From Tubiluchus corallicola (Eukaryota > Priapulida > Priapulimorpha > Priapulimorphida > Tubiluchidae), in the NCBI GenBank assembly GCA_030141605.1, contig JAQGDQ010000249.1, positions 261,510 to 325,509 on the forward strand: a DNA stretch of 64,000 nucleotides, given 5' to 3'. The stretch's first letter is position 1. Every line of letters starts with the position of its first letter. The position numbers were made by a program, and so were the translations under genes. A model generated the notes under the pieces. It was not told the origin of the DNA. It did no database searches and was given only the letters and a program-made list of their open reading frames with translations. Shown piece by piece: positions 10,614 to 21,200 of this stretch.

Positions 10614-10618
10614 ATCTA

Positions 10619-13277
10619 GTAACTGGTATCGCTGTATCTGTGTCCATGTATTTTAGTTAACGGAAGTGGTGTTGACAAGCCACTGACGTAGCAGTGTCTA
10701 GTTTTTTTGCTGGATTACTGCTGCGTTTACCTGTCTGAAGGCATCTAAAACTAGGTACTTCAGCCTTAGCAAAACCCCTTATGTTTGCATTTAATGATAT
10801 GATAACTTAAAATGGGTATCCTGATTTTTTGAAATATAGCGAAATCCCCCCGATTTAAGAGAAATGACAGATTAGAAAATCAAATTACCGGCCCATTGCT
10901 CGTTCGCTTATACAGTCGTACGAAAGAAAACAGCGTGTTAAGATTAATCTTAAGATTAACGTTAAGTTTAATTACAGTTCTTTAGCATTCTTTTCACTAA
11001 TATGTAGGCAAACACGTGTAGTTCTAATATGTTCTAATGTTCTTCTACAGTTTTTCTCTAATATGTACGATTCAAGTCTTAAGGTGCTTTAGGTCCAATG
11101 TTTTTATCACTACAATTACTGTATTAGCAAATTTTTGGTGGGCTCTTTGTGAGCAGGAAGACTTCTCAGAAGTGCTAAAGTAAAGCTCAGTGTTCATAAA
11201 AATAAGCCTCTTCAAGACCGTTAGGTATGACTTTCAAAATATTTTACTCATGGTAATAATGATAAATAAAAAGTGTTGTAGCAAATATAAAAATTGTTGT
11301 ACAAAACTTTGTCTTAAGTTTTTATTAATTTTGTTGTGTATATTTTTGTGATAATTTTGTCTATGCGATAACCACTTAATTTTATCACATATTCATTTAA
11401 TACGTAATCTTTATTAAAAAGTGTTAAAAATATTTATAAGATAGTATAAAATATGATAGCAGGATACAATACTTACAAAATAACTTTTTAAGATAAAAAG
11501 GCTAGTTAAAAGAGCTAAGGCTATATATATATATATGGTGTCTATATATATATATATACAGGTGTCTGTTAAAAGACCTTGATCCCAATGTCACAGTTAA
11601 GGTGACAAGTTCCAATTTTAGCAACTTGTAGCACGCATCAAACTTAATGAAAGGTCTCGTGGAGTGTATTGTATAATATAAGCCGGGACTGGTCAACCAC
11701 TGACCCTGCTAGGAGGCAACAGCTGAAATTCTAGGTCAGTGATACAAATGCTTCTTATGTCAAGGAACAGTAGGTTGTAATACATCAAATGAAAGGCCTC
11801 GATGAGACAAATTAATTTGTGTATGTTGAAATCAAAAAGTGACAAGTTCAGATTTCACCAAAATTGTCAATGTGAACTTTCAAGAACAATCATACTTAGG
11901 TACATATTGTTAATTATTTTGAAAAATGTTTTTATTTGTAAATGCAAATTTGCAAAACAAAAGCTGTTATATAAAGCATCTCTTGTCACAGAAGCAGAAT
12001 CTTACCTCAACATTTGACAGAATATTAAACGTTCACTAGTTATTTTGTCTGGGTGAATTTTTTAATATCCACTATAAAAGCGCCATGCATAACTTTTTGA
12101 AGGTAGTCATCTGTCCGATTTTGTTTGTTGTTTGAGGGACTTGTTGCAAAATTGCTCTCTCCGTGCACAGTATAGACGGAGTATTGAAACTTTGACAGCG
12201 CCAAAAACCTGAAGTAGTTATTTATTATTTATTTATTTATTTTATTTATTCAGTCTTTTCTTTTTAAAAAGTGTAAACAGTTGCCCTACTTCAATTGCAC
12301 AAAATGACTTCAACGGTACTAAAAGTGACTAATTGTGAGAAAAGTGATTTCAAAAGTACAAAAAAAATTTGTTAGGGATGAGCACTTAACGTTTTTTAGT
12401 TTCTAATATTAGTTTTTTTAGAAGTAGAAAAGGTGTAGTCTAAGACTTCTGGTAGGCAACCCTAGAAACCCGAGATTTTAGATATAAGTGCTGTCTTAGG
12501 TCACACTTTGTCTTGTGTTCTCTACCTGACACTGGAAGAATTCTAAGGCACAGTTCACACACGGCAAAAGTTGGTAAACTTATAAAATAAAATTCATGAG
12601 TTCACGACGCCATGTACGAACTGTAGTTGACCACCTTACTGTTCAAATTTACCTGAACTTTGTTTACTTAATTAGTTTTAAAAAATGTAAATACATTACC
12701 AGTCAATTACAATATTATGAATCATTCATCAAATTTTTATCATAGAAATAGAGAGAGAGCTATGCTTACTTTGCTTCTCGACTAACTGTCACATCTTTTT
12801 TGCATTGGACTTTTTAAAACTGTTTAATTTGAAAGCACTTAATGTGTTTACAGCAAATTGTACATTATGCATTACAGACTTTTTGCATTCAAGCTTCAAA
12901 TACTTTAATTTGAATGCCCTTCTTTATTTGTTTACAGCAAATTGTACTTCATACATTAACACAATTTGCAAACTGTGCTTTCAGATGCTTGAAATGTTTA
13001 ATCTGGCTCTAAACGGAATGCAGCTGGCTTCCCTAGAGCTCGGTTTACAGTCGCCCGGTGAATTTAAACAGGTTTGACAAGCTAACGCTGTGGGTTAGCT
13101 GCTAGGGTTTCATAATATGCAATTACTGAAGCCTATTTGTGTACCAAGGAAAATATCCGCTTATTCGCGGTCACACTAAAGGAGAATTTTGTAAAAATAA
13201 CACCGTTTGTTTGCGCGTTTTGTCTATAAATAGACTTATGTGAAAAGACCTCCAGCGTGTGAGTTATTTTTGATACA
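10619..13277. other. Gene-poor A/T-rich region
   Basis: No supported gene. It holds a TA-rich microsatellite (11522-11560) and a two-copy tandem repeat near 12822-12990 in which TTTAATTTGAA.GC and GTTTACAGCAAATTGTAC recur at about 88 bases. The 90-codon frame across that duplication looks accidental. A short ATTT-rich run lies near 12220-12250. Confidence 0.5.
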
Positions 13278-13412
13278 TTTTAAAGGAAAACGGCATGATT
13301 TTTCACATCCTACCCCATTTTAAAAGTGTATATTTTAACACCTATAACAATGCCAAGCTTTTCTGATAATTAAATAATAGGTTAAAAATTATAATTAACG
13401 GCAGGCGAGTCA
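13278..13412 (+). repeat. Dispersed repeat family, member 1
   Basis: Shares the order TAAAGGAAAAC, ATGATTTTTCA, ATCCTACCCCATTTT, TCTGATAATTAAATAATAG, then TTAA-GGC-GGCGAG with members at 46713-46887 (inverted), 47688-47862 and 55900-56075. No coding capacity is visible, so it is an unclassified non-autonomous element. The minisatellite at 13413 starts directly at its end. Confidence 0.6.
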
Positions 13413-13838
13413 TAGCGTGCGCCTGAACCCCTTTTAAACATTAAGCACCCAAGCATGCGCCTGAACCCCTTTTAAACGTTAATACACCCAAGCATGCGCC
13501 TGAACCTCTTTTAACGTTAATGTGTTCAAGCGTGCACCTGAACACCTTTTAAACGTTAATACACCCAAGCATGCGCCTGAACCTCTTTTAACGTTAATGT
13601 GTTCAAGCGTGCGCATGAACACCTTTTAAACGTTAATGCGCCTAAACATGCACCTGAACCCCATTTAAGCGTTAATGCACCCAAGCATGCAGCTGAACCA
13701 CTTTAAACGTTAATGCCTGGACCCCATTTAAACGTTAATGCACCCAAGCATGCAGCTGAACCCCTTTTAAACGTTAATGTGCTTCAGCGTGCGCCTGAAC
13801 CCCTTTTCAACGTTAGTACACCCAAGCATGCATTAGCT
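13413..13838 (+). repeat. Minisatellite, 38-39 bp unit, about 11 copies
   Basis: The unit is of the form GCATGCGCCTGAACC / CCTTTTAAACGTTAA / TACACCCAA. Neighbouring units alternate between ...CACCCAA and ...GTGTTCAA ends in the first half, so a dimer seems to have been amplified. One unit near 13705-13725 is shortened. No gene is involved. Confidence 0.85.
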
Positions 13839-14084
13839 CGAAAGCGTTCAGAAAGTTTTTACTTGTCTTTCACGGAGGTCGTCATGTACATAATTGTTGC
13901 CCTATAAATGTCGGCTTGAACTTTTACATCTAGACCGACTTCAGCTCGTCGCATTAAATCCAATTTGGTTAGTTTAAAATTTCACGACCTTGGATGACTT
14001 GTGTTTAAGAATTGTTGTTTTAAGGCCCGAAGTTCTGTACGCGCTCACAAGATGTTTTCTACGTAGTAGCAATCAGGCAAAACT

Positions 14085-14086
<2 letters not shown>

Positions 14087-14145
<59 letters not shown>
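14087..14145 (+). repeat. (GA)n microsatellite
   Basis: About 29 uninterrupted GA dinucleotides, followed by an imperfect purine run to about 14180. Confidence 0.95.
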
Positions 14146-14149
<4 letters not shown>

Positions 14150-14562
14150 AGTGAGAGGGAGAGAGAAAGAGAAAGAGAGAGGATTAAAGTGTGCAGACAC
14201 ACATAGAGAGGAAAATGACTCGACCCCTGGAGCAGTCACCCCAGAGGGAGAAAATAAAAATTTCGTGAGTGCTTAAGCGGAATTTTTACCCAAACCATGT
14301 AGCCTGTGGCTCCTCAGTTTTGATTATTAAATGCAAATTAAACCAGTACCCCACTTGAGCGAATAATTAAAAAGTTTTTCGCAAATGACTTTTTGAGATC
14401 CACAGAGACGTTTTTAAATAACTTAATTTTCAAGTTACTTATTATTTAATATTATTTTTGGCAGTATTAACAGGATGATCGCACTTCTTGACGATGACGA
14501 TGAAAAATTAAATGAGTTAGTGTGCACTTTCAGCACACTAACCTCATTTAATTATTCATCGT

Positions 14563-14572
14563 CATCTTCATT

Positions 14573-14609
<37 letters not shown>

Positions 14610-14692
14610 CCACCACCACCACCACCACCACCACCAACACCACCTCCACCACCACCAACACCACCACCACCACCACCACCACCATCACCACC
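14563..14692 (+). repeat. (TCA)n-(CCA)n compound microsatellite
   Basis: A run of TCA repeats passes directly into CCA repeats with a few A and T interruptions. The Ser/Pro-rich frame across it is a by-product of the repeat. Confidence 0.95.
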
Positions 14693-14879
14693 AATATTAT
14701 ATTTTATTCAATTATGCGGGAATATCTGGTGCCGTTCAAAACGCACCCCTACCCGAGGCGGAATGTTGACTATCCTGGCTTCCTGATTGAATAGCCAAAA
14801 GTAATTCGAGCTGCCTGCCTGTGCCAGCGTGCAAGCGCATCGGCTCATTTTGGCACTGATGACATCACCCCTCGTTTCC

Positions 14880-14996
14880 ATATTTAGAGTAGAATGTTGG
14901 TGTGGAAGCTGGGATAATAAGACAGTGGGCTTGTAGTTGTACTGCTCGGTGGACAGTTTGGATTCATTTTCTCTCTCAAATAATCTACTAGACTTG
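14880..14996 (+). promoter_or_regulatory. Candidate promoter and 5' noncoding exon, possibly of troponin I
   Basis: A TATA-like CATATTTAGAG at about 14879 is followed by roughly 110 bases ending ACTAGACTT|GTAAGTTA, a strong splice donor. The first coding exon of troponin I (18207) begins right after a good acceptor (TTTGCTTTCTGTTTCAG), so a noncoding first exon must exist upstream, and this is the best-looking donor I noticed. The link is inference. Confidence 0.25.
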
Positions 14997-14999
14997 TAA

Positions 15000-17900
15000 G
15001 TTATTTTCTAGTTGTTTAAATAGAACTTTTATTTGTTTAGTTATAAAATGTATCTATTATTGTTGAATCTATTATTAATCGTAAATATATGATTAAAGTA
15101 AAGGTGGAATGACTTGGTTACTAATGTTATGCTGATAGAAGATTTATTGTCTTTATTGATGTGTAGAATATGGTCAACGTTCTTCCAAATTTGCACATTG
15201 AATACATTTCTACATACTCGCATACACACACGTTTTGCTGCTTATGAATCGCCAAAGATGCTAATTTTAATAAAGCCTAAACAAGTGTAATAAGTACATA
15301 TTCATGGAGCAAATTTGATAGGAAAAGAGGCCCACCTTCACCAAGCGTCTTTAACTAAGACTAGAAGTTAGGTAGGAGCAAGGTGTTGGTGTAAATGTGA
15401 GTCGCTAAATACCCGTTGTTGTAAATTTCTGCCGAACGAGCTACGGTAATTAAAATGTTGTCTGTGCCTTTTTTCGTCTTTTACCACATACGTAAAAGTA
15501 ATGATTAGACCAGAGTTGCATAATCTTTTTACCGGGTCTAGATCATGATCAGTAGGCGAAGGCGTTGTACCTATTAGTTTCACTTTTACTCGTGTTTTGA
15601 AGTTTATTGATTTTTGTAGAGCTGTTAAGGAATACATATACCTGCAGAAAATTGATAATCAGTGATAGGTTTATATTTATTTGATTTCGTAGTCCGATAT
15701 CATGCAGAGGGTTTAATTTTCTTTTTTTGATTTTGTAGTCAGTCAGCATCCATACTTACACATATTTCGTTCATGCAACGCAGAGCTATTAAAAGATATC
15801 GGGCAGCTAATGTTGTACAATAATACTATCATGCCTTGTCATGAATAAGTTAATCGTAAATGCACAATTTAATGCTTTTTCATTTAATCAGTACATTCTG
15901 CTAGTACATTATTTTCCGCCACAAGAGTGCGTTTTCGAAATTCCTATAATGCTGACATTCCAACGTTACCAAGAAGAGACAAGGAGATTATTTATAGGGC
16001 CAAGCAGCCGGCAAAGCTTTCATTTTAGACTGCTCTTCGGTCACATGACACCGACTTTTCTCCTGCTGTTGTACGGTTTTAGAGGTCTGGGTTATGCTAT
16101 GGCTTCTTGTCAATTGGAGAAGCTCTGTAGTAATGCACGATGAGAAAGATAAGATTGAATGAACGTTGAGTTTCTTATTTTCTTTTTCTGACAGTTTTGA
16201 ATTACAAAGCTCACCACTGCTGAGTTCATAGACCTTTTGAAGATAAATTAAATGCAATAAACAGGCATTTTTATTCGCAAGAATGCGTTCGTCATCGCCT
16301 GTTTAAATGGGAAAAAGGGAATTTTTAAAATGTTTTCATACAAACATGCCATACGTTTCCGTTTCCAAAAAGCTTTCTATACAAAGTTGAATTACTTAGC
16401 ATTAAGCTTACGTGTTTGAAAGACTTACTTAATTAGAAAAGATTAGCATGTTCTCGTGCCATCAGGTAAAAGACCACTGTATTACCCATCCCAGTGGGCA
16501 CCACTGCTTCACAACCATTGACCACCAACATTCTTTACTTTTTTGACAATATAAAGTAATTTAAACTTTTTTTAGCGAAGAATGTGCTATAAATGTTCTT
16601 CGATCTTCAATCGTTAATTCCAAAAGCTCAAAACAGCTAATCTGGAAAAATAAGCAGTCATGCTCTGATTGGTTTTTCAAAGTTTACGTAATGTTATCTA
16701 AACTTGTTTCGAACGATTTCCGTTAAAATGGCTGCGCCTAAGATGAGGTGTTATAATGCTGGCACAATCTTCGAGAATTTTTTGGCGATATCAGAGGGCC
16801 CTCTTCCCTTGATTGGGTTTAAAAAATTATGTAACATTTTATAAATAACGTTATTTGTTATACTTGAGATGGAAAAGAGGGTATGTTTTCACTTTTGAAA
16901 AGCTTTTGTACGCTTCTGACTCAGTATGTAGATAAGTTGTCATTTACCTATTATATGTCTATAACCAGTTTTTCCACATTGCTTCGCCGCCCCTCAAAAA
17001 TGGCCCAGTTTGGCGGTTCCTCGGCTTCAGGTTGGGAATATTTCCCCATGAATCATCGCTATGTGAAAAAATGCTTGAAATTGTAGTAAACAGTCGGATT
17101 TTATTCTGGGATTGCAGCTGGGGTGATTATTTACAGTGGCTTACTGCGAGAAGTTCCTTGGTATGGTAAGAATGTGCACAAGAAACTAGGATTAAACCAT
17201 TTAGTCAACTGTGAGGGTGTAGGAAGATACATATGCAGATTAATGCGGTACATGCATGCTAATGGTCATTCGAGTCTAATTTCGATACTACTGCTTGTAA
17301 TTTTTGTAACTCAAATAAATCAAAGCAGAACGTTTACTATCAAAATAAAAGAATTCTGTTATATCGAGTAATCTACAAAACACAACTTCTTTATTTACAT
17401 GCATTATTACATATCTACACCTAACATTTGTACGCCTAAATTTCTCCATAACACGATTCGTAAAGGCTTAATTAAAATGTCGGTTTGTGGTGCGTAAATT
17501 GCATGTATAGCTTACTAGACGCGATTGTACAGATTTAATTTACGTATGTAAGAGATATTACTCATTAAGTGGCGTTTACCTGGCACCCGGAATGCGTATG
17601 CGTCATGCGAATACGCAATAGATAAAATCGGTTTATATTGTTTTCAATGCGCCCATTTATCAGACCGGCGTTATGTGTTACTTTTTTCTGTGGTTATTTT
17701 CTATTGATTTTTTTTGTACGTAGCTATTCCGCGGGTGGAAACGCATAAGCATTTCGGATGACAATTAAACGCCACTTAACAGTAGTTAAACTGTTTTGTT
17801 TTAGCTTGTAATACTTATAAACGTTTTGCTTTGGTGTATAACATATAGGAACAACTTTTAATATTTTCACTGCAAAATGAATTTTACGATATGATTTTCG

Positions 17901-18206
17901 GCGCAACTGTTAGGCTGCTTATGTTCTAAGTAAGTGCGTATGAATATCAGCTGCTAAATAGGTTTTTGTTTTTGTACTCTGTATAGTCTGCGTAAATGTT
18001 TTCACTGAACTACTGTTGAGCTTATAATAAAAAGTTACCAGTACATTGCGTTTTACAACACGCTGTGTATATTTGAGGACAAAACCTCTAGCAAATATTT
18101 TGTAAACGATATTTATGTGTTTGCTGAGCCTCTCTGGTTTCTAAATATGTAAACACGTTTGTTTTACGACTTGAGTTCTAAGAATAAACTTTGCTTTCTG
18201 TTTCAG
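15000..18206. other. Region without recognised genes (possible first intron of troponin I)
   Basis: No conserved coding sequence was seen on either strand. Frames up to about 100 codons occur but have no familiar motif. The only clear structure is the TTAA-flanked miniature element at 17569-17775. Confidence 0.5.
17569..17775. mobile_element. Miniature inverted-repeat element with TTAA target duplication
   Basis: GTGGCGTTTA at the left and TAAACGCCAC at the right are flanked by TTAA at 17565-17568 and 17776-17779. Inverted similarity continues inward (CCCGGAATGCGTATGCGT against its partner around 17735-17760). TTAA duplications are typical of piggyBac and Kolobok transposases. At 207 bp it has no coding capacity. 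Confidence 0.75.
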
Positions 18207-18223
18207 AGAAACTTAACCCGAAA

Positions 18224-21200
18224 ATGTCGGACAGTGAACACGAATAGTGAGTAATTGTCGACTACAACACAAATATTCTAAGTATTTTTGCATACATGAT
18301 TACATTAGTACAGTAAGAATTTTGACGAGCAAGTTTTAATTTTTCACTAAAACGCCAAGGAATGTCTCAAAAATCCAGCAAACAAGTGCCCTCCCTGGTT
18401 ACTGATAGTTGTTGATTACAGTCATTGCCTTTTATTGATTGCAGATAGCAAATAAGGGAGCTTTATTGGTTATTGTATTTGTATTGTAACGTGTAGGCAA
18501 ACGTAACTTTGACTTTTATGCAGTATACTTTCTGTAAAGTTTGAGAAACAGCGTTTTAATATCTTGCTGCGAACAAGACTTGAGCACACTGAACTGACAA
18601 AGTGGACTAGTTTATTAGTTAAAAATTTAATACCATTGCTCATGTCTTATGTAACTGTAACCAAACAGTTCCTCAGTTCCAAGTTTGTTCAGAAACAGAA
18701 TTGTAAACTGGTGGAGAACGAAAGCATAAAATGACCCTACCATACACTTTGCGATCCACTTCTATGTCTCCGTGATACATTATTTTTCTGATAGTGTTTG
18801 GCATTGGAAATAGACTGTAACTAAAAATATGGCATTTTAAAAACCAGCCCTTTCTCGTAAACAGTAAAGCTTTAGCTATCTGAGATGCAAAGTGTTTGTT
18901 TACAGACATTGCTACCGTTTTTTGATGTTTTTTGAGCTAAAATAACATAAAAATGTTAACATTAGAAACACCTTGTACATCTATTTGTGAAAATCTAGCG
19001 TGAAATATTAATAATTAATTTTTTATCACAGCAGCGAGGAGGAATCAGAGGAAGAGGAAGTAGAGGTATTTCTGTCAGCACAGCCGCACCTCTTAAGCTG
19101 TTACCACGAAATCATTCACCACTATCAACTTTATATCATATAACATGCATTACGATATAACAAGTTTTTATTATTTTCATGAAAAGTGCTATAGATATTT
19201 TCCTGGCAGAATTTAAACATGAAACGTCAGCTTACCTGATTTTTTCTTATTTTTTATCAAGAAATTTTAGGCAAAAGTAAAAATTCCTCGACAACAATGA
19301 TTGCAACAGTATGCCGTGTGATAATCTAGGAACAGTAGTTTCAAAAGTCAAATGATGTGATTTCGTGATAACAACATTGCCTTGCGTTCAACTTTCTATG
19401 AATCTTTCTATAAAATCCCGTGCCCGACATTAAACATTAACATTTTATTTGGACCGGCTTCCTGTTTTCGTTTCGCTTTTCACAGTGTCTTCAATTTCGA
19501 CTCACGTTCTGTTTTTCCCTAGCTTTAATCTGGCCAACCCTGTTGTGTTTCAGCCATTCAAGATCTGCTATTAAATCATTTTTGCAATTCTTACTGATAC
19601 TATCATTTTTCTTCACTAATTAGCTTCTTTTATTTTAACTCGTTTTAGACATAAACAGTGAAGATTTTTCGTCACTTGTAATTAAACTATCATATAGCAC
19701 TATTACTTTCTTGTTTGTTACATCAGTATCTAATCTTATTGTTTATTTTCTCTTTTTTCTCTGCCTGCTTTGACTACCTTTCTCTTGCTGCACGTTGAAT
19801 CAACCAGCGAGGAGGAAAGTGAGGTAAAGGTTTCCCTCTATAGCTACATACATACCCGTCTTGCTCTAAGTCTAATGTTAGACATCTTCAAAATCATTAT
19901 CTTAATTATGAGGTTGAAGAGCGGAGTTCATTTGAAAACGTTGCTTGTTATTTGCTTCAAAAATTTTACTTAAAAACGGAAAAGAAAGAAAAGGGAAGGG
20001 AAAGGAACAGGACAGGGCCCGACAAGACGATAGGAAAAAAGAGATGAGAAGTAGATACAGAAGAAAAGAAAAGGGACACAAAAGAAAGAGAAACAGAGGA
20101 AAGAAAAAAAAGAAATTAAAAGAAAAAATGAAATGAAAAGGAAAAAAGAAAAGAAAAGAAAAGAAAAGAGAAAGGATAAGAAAAGAAAGACAAGACTAAG
20201 CGTGGATGGGCAAGGCAAGGCAAGAATGGAAGAAAAGAAAAGGAAAGGAAGAAAAGGGAAGAAATAAAGAGAAAAGAAAAGAGAAGAGAAGGGAGGGAAA
20301 GGAAAGGACTGGAAAGAATGCGAGAGGAAAAGAAAAAGGAAGGAAAAGGACAGGGAGGAAAATAAAGCAAAGAAATAAGAGAAGAGAAAAGTAAAAGTAT
20401 AATCATGAGGTGGATCGAAATTTTTCCGTTAAATGTCTGCGTCTTACATTAGAGCAAGTACGGTAAGCAATTTACAAGCTTTAAAGAATTTAACAATCAT
20501 TGGCTTAATTAAAAAAAGAAAGTTCATTAACTTATTTATTTATTTATTTCCGTTTTTTCGTAGCATCTAAGCAGTGTCAGTGAGAAGCCAAGATTGCCTA
20601 TATTCTATAAGCTTGTATTTTGCATTATGATCGACCAGATTGTAGCTGGAAACTTGTATGCCATTATTCTACTTCGTTAGTTATTAAAATGGTTGTTTAA
20701 AATGACTTTGTTTTAACTTTGATAAATGACTATTATACTTTGATAAACAAAAACACGTGTTAAATATATTGTGATTACTATTATTTTTGTGTAAAGAGTA
20801 TTAGCTACAGCTGTTGTGTGTACTGTGGGGAAAAGATAGCAGCGGACAGCTAAAGGAAAGGCCTCGCCTTCTGCGAATTTAGGTTTATTTTAATGTTCGC
20901 AAGAAATATTAGAAGTATTTAGTAATAATAGTGTGATAACCGGCTCGTGTAATTAGTAAAATCACTTTAACGTCACGATCATTTGGGCGCTGCCACTTTG
21001 AAAGGCCCATTCTTCCACCAGTGACGTCGTTCATCGTCTGAAGAAAAGCAGCGCGCTGTTAATTTTCATCATAAGTTTTTACAAAAAAATAGATAGCTTA
21101 TTTTTCATATTTTTGCAAGTACATTAAGTAAGCTACAAAAATTTGAATTAGTTTAACCGGTGCGCTTACGAAAAGTCATAAAGTCCAACAGTGGCGTCAT

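Larger units (their letters stand above)
2202..10618 (-). mobile_element. Gmr1-like Ty3/gypsy retroelement with inverted terminal arms
   Basis: This is one integrated unit, seen directly as follows. The outer ends are TGTGATGAT... at 2207 and ...ATCATCACA at 10613. Each is flanked by the same 5 bases ATCTA (2202-2206 and 10614-10618), as a retroviral-type integrase would leave. The gag-pol region is on the minus strand (8857 down to 4166). A primer-binding site abuts the right arm and a purine tract lies near the left arm. Domain order is Gag, protease, integrase, reverse transcriptase, RNase H, the order known for Gmr1-like Ty3 elements. The terminal arms are inverted copies of each other rather than direct LTRs, which is abnormal. 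Pol carries several frameshifts, so the copy is dead for autonomous movement. Confidence 0.85.

Noticed and set aside
12805-13077. 90-codon frame with repeated FTANCT motif
   Set aside because: It results from an 88-base tandem duplication in noncoding DNA; no family or splice support.
14475-14786. 103-codon Ser/Pro-rich frame
   Set aside because: It is the translation of the (TCA)n-(CCA)n microsatellite.
19945-20406. Lys/Arg-rich plus frames and Phe/Ser-rich minus frames
   Set aside because: By-products of the polypurine tract in a troponin I intron; no start context, no family.
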